A stretch of 64,000 bases of DNA from Rhizophagus irregularis (taxonomy: Eukaryota > Glomeromycota > Glomeromycetes > Glomerales > Glomeraceae): the NCBI RefSeq assembly GCF_026210795.1, contig NC_089447.1, forward strand, positions 1,490,501 through 1,554,500. Direction: 5' to 3'. The first letter of the stretch is position 1. Every line of letters begins with the position of its first letter. Positions 61,569-64,000 of the stretch are shown one piece after another. The translations under genes were made by a program, and so were the position numbers. The notes under the pieces are model-generated. The model had not been told where the DNA came from. It ran no database searches and saw only the letters and a list, made by a program, of their open reading frames with translations.

Positions 61569-63912
61569 ATGTCTAACCCTCGAGCTGTTGCCAAATCTAA
61601 TAGAACAAGAATAAGAACTAAAGTATACTGCTTTTGTAAAGAATGTAATGGCAAGTTAGTGGACCCAAGAACGAAAACTAAACATGGGTTAAAATATAAT
61701 ATATCTTATGCGAATAATAATTTTAGTAACAATTATCGAAGCTGAGCCTTCTAATGCTAATCCATCTAATAATTTTGGTGATGATTATCAAGAGGCTGGG
61801 CCTTCTGATGTTGGACAATATACTGACGATAATAATGCAATGGAATGCGAACCTTTACTCGAGATGATACCTATACATGAATCGGCAAAACATAAATTCA
61901 CAAAGAAAGGGAAAATATCTGATCACGTTCTTGAAAATTTATTACCGGATAACGGAAGAGATATGAATAATGATCAAGATAGAGATTTTGAAGACTATGA
62001 CGACGAAAATAGAGATTCTGAAAGTTTTGAAGATGATGACGAAGATGGTGTTTCTAGCGATTTTGAAGATGATGACGAAGACAGTAATTTTGGAGATTTT
62101 GAAAGCGATGAAGAATATAGAGACTCTGAAGATTTTGAAGATGATGATGAGAAAGAAGTCAATTTTGCGTCAAAAGATTTTGACGATGGTGAACCAAAAC
62201 TTCCTAATATCAACAATGATAATTATACCTGGATTATCTTATGGATATTACAATATCAACAAAGATATAAGCTTCCTAATGTTTCAATAGATTCTTTATT
62301 TAAATTTCTAAGGTTTTTTCTTTTAACGGTAGATGAAAATAAATTTTCATCTTTTCTTTCCTCCCTGTACGTAGCCAAAAAAATATTGGGAATATCAACG
62401 AATATTATCAAATATGCCGCATGTAATAAATGTCACAAATTGTATGACATAAATGAAATATCAAACACAACTGAAGTACCAACATGTAGTTTTATAAACT
62501 ACCCGAATCATAGCATAGAAAGATTTCGACAAAAATGTAATAACCCTCTAGTCAAAAAAATAGACAGTAATAAAGATGGTGGAAATAATCCAATTATCCA
62601 TCCGATAATGACATTTCCATTAGTTAACATTAGGCGCCAACTAACCCTATTTTTCGGTCGCAAAGATTTTGAGATGACATGTCGAAAGTGGGCAGAAAGG
62701 GAAAACGAAACTGAAGCCTTATTTGACATTTATGATGGGAGGATTTGGATGAGTTTTGAAGATGGCAAAGGAGAACCATTCTTCAAAAAAGAATACGCCG
62801 AAACTCATATCGGATTAATGCTAAACATGGATTGGTTTCAACCCTATATAAATTCCCAATATTCTGTCGGTGTAATATATGCCGTTATTTGTAACTTACC
62901 CTGAAGCGAACGTTTCAAGCCCTACAATATTCTCACACTAGCAGTTATACCCGGTCCTAAAGAGCCAAAGAAACATGAAATCAATAATTACTTATACCCC
63001 ATCATAAATCAGCTGAATCGGTTATGGGAAGGGTATCATATAAAAACCTACGAATATAACAACGGTCGTTTTATCCGTGGCGTGATAATAGGTTGTGCTA
63101 GTGACGTTCCTGCGACTTGAAAATTATGTGGTTTTATATCAGCTCGAATCGCATGTTATCGATGCTATAAATCAGCAAACTTGGTAAATAATCAACCCAA
63201 TTTTGGTGGGTTTGAAGACATTGACGACTGGTTTGTTGAGAGAGATATTAATTTAATAAGGGAGAAGGCACGTGAATGGAAGAAATGTGCAACCGAAGAA
63301 TCGCGTAAGGCTCATGTCTCACAGTATCATGTTCGTTGGTCAGAAGTATACCAATTACCTTATTTTAATTCTGTGCGCTTTTGCGTAGTTGATCCCATGC
63401 ACTGCCTCTTTCTCGGGGTAGCAAAGTGGATTGTAATGAAGCTCCGGATTGACGAAGGTATATTAAATAATGAAGAGCTCAAAATAATGCAAGAGCGAGC
63501 CGACTTGATAAAATTTCCAAGTGACCTCGGTCGCCGTCCCGTTAGAATAGCCACTGGCGACGGCTTTTCAAATTTTACGGCGGACATGTGAAAGACGTTT
63601 GTTCTAATTTTTGCAATACCTATCACATGGAATCTCTTGGGAGAGATCGATCGAAAAATTCTTGCTTATTTCGTACGTTCCTGTAAAATTTTAACAAATC
63701 GGGAACTACAAAAAAGTGATCTAAACGAAGCATTTACAAAACTACTCGAAATGAATAAATTAATTGAAAAAAAATACGGACAAAAAAAAATAAGCCCAAA
63801 TCTTCATTTATGCCTTCACATATGTGAATGCGCTTTAGATTATGGACCTTTATCCTCATTTTGGTGTTTTAGCTTCGAACGAATGAACGGAATTCTAGGT
63901 ATGATATATTAA
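61569..63912 (+). pseudogene. CACTA/tnp2-like transposase, interrupted by TGA codons, runs off the window
   Basis: A Cys-rich start (VYCFCKECNGKLVDPRTKTKH) is followed by an acidic region, then the transposase core. From about 61708 one frame stays open to 63912 except for three TGA codons, at 62902-62904, 63118-63120 and 63589-63591. Family blocks: GVIYAVICNLP, TLAVIPGPKEP, RIACYRCYKSA, VVDPMHCLFLGVAKW (DPMH motif), ATGDGFSNFTADM and, in the DUF4218-like part, HLCLHICECALDYGP and SFWCFSFERMNGILG. The frame around 61690-61735 needs a one-base shift or a very short intron. An intron donor (G|GTATGA) probably follows at 63899, so the end lies beyond the window. Probably inactive. Confidence 0.75.
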
Positions 63913-64000
63913 TTTCGCCGATTTGAAAATCGTATTGTTTTTTTTAATTTATACAGATTGACCAATTTATTTCTTAAGAACATAGGATCGTATAAAAATA

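Overview
The window looks like nuclear DNA of an early-diverging fungus, most likely an arbuscular mycorrhizal fungus of the Rhizophagus type (Glomeromycotina). It is strongly AT-rich, with long A/T homopolymers. Genes are cut by many short (about 50-120 bp) GT-AG introns and share short divergent or convergent spacers. Half of the window is a repeat compartment with Plavaka-type and CACTA/tnp2-like DNA transposase genes. The genus is inferred; the fungal assignment is well supported. All exon boundaries below were placed by hand from splice sites, phase and protein similarity.

From 1 to 36.6 kb the window is gene-dense and conserved. In order: COP9 signalosome subunit 1 (3' part), GAR transformylase, a small coiled-coil protein, Svf1-like survival factor, tRNA-dihydrouridine synthase 2, UDP-glucose 6-dehydrogenase, a CP2/grainyhead transcription factor, WD40 protein PWP1, an F-box protein, mitochondrial ribosomal protein uS12m, a bacterial-type Leu/Glu/Phe/Val dehydrogenase with 16 exons, a DUF202 membrane protein, a second small coiled-coil protein, a thymine-DNA glycosylase, a stand-alone CNH-domain protein, and the post-replication repair helicase/ubiquitin ligase RAD5. 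The genes are mostly unrelated housekeeping functions. Large gene-free AT-rich stretches flank the CP2 gene, and smaller ones follow PWP1 and precede RAD5.

From 36.6 to 64 kb the window is accessory DNA. It holds several non-autonomous inverted-repeat elements (some with visible target-site duplications), satellite-like arrays rich in TTACG/CGTAA, and a small Myb/SANT-like gene with a one-base frameshift. At 43.2-49.3 kb there is a complete-looking Plavaka-type transposon: inverted terminal repeats of about 190 bp, a multi-exon transposase on the minus strand, and a divergent intact second gene of unknown function. At 57.3-63.9 kb a second head-to-head pair follows: an SR-rich/coiled-coil/acidic protein gene on the minus strand and a CACTA/tnp2-like transposase on the plus strand that runs off the window. 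Both members are interrupted only by in-frame TGA codons, one in the first and three in the second; the transposase also has a frame break near its N-terminus.

The most interesting material is the pairing of transposase and unknown partner gene in both elements, the TGA-only interruptions, and a pogo-like miniature element whose insertion site can be read from an empty-site paralogue about 560 bp away.
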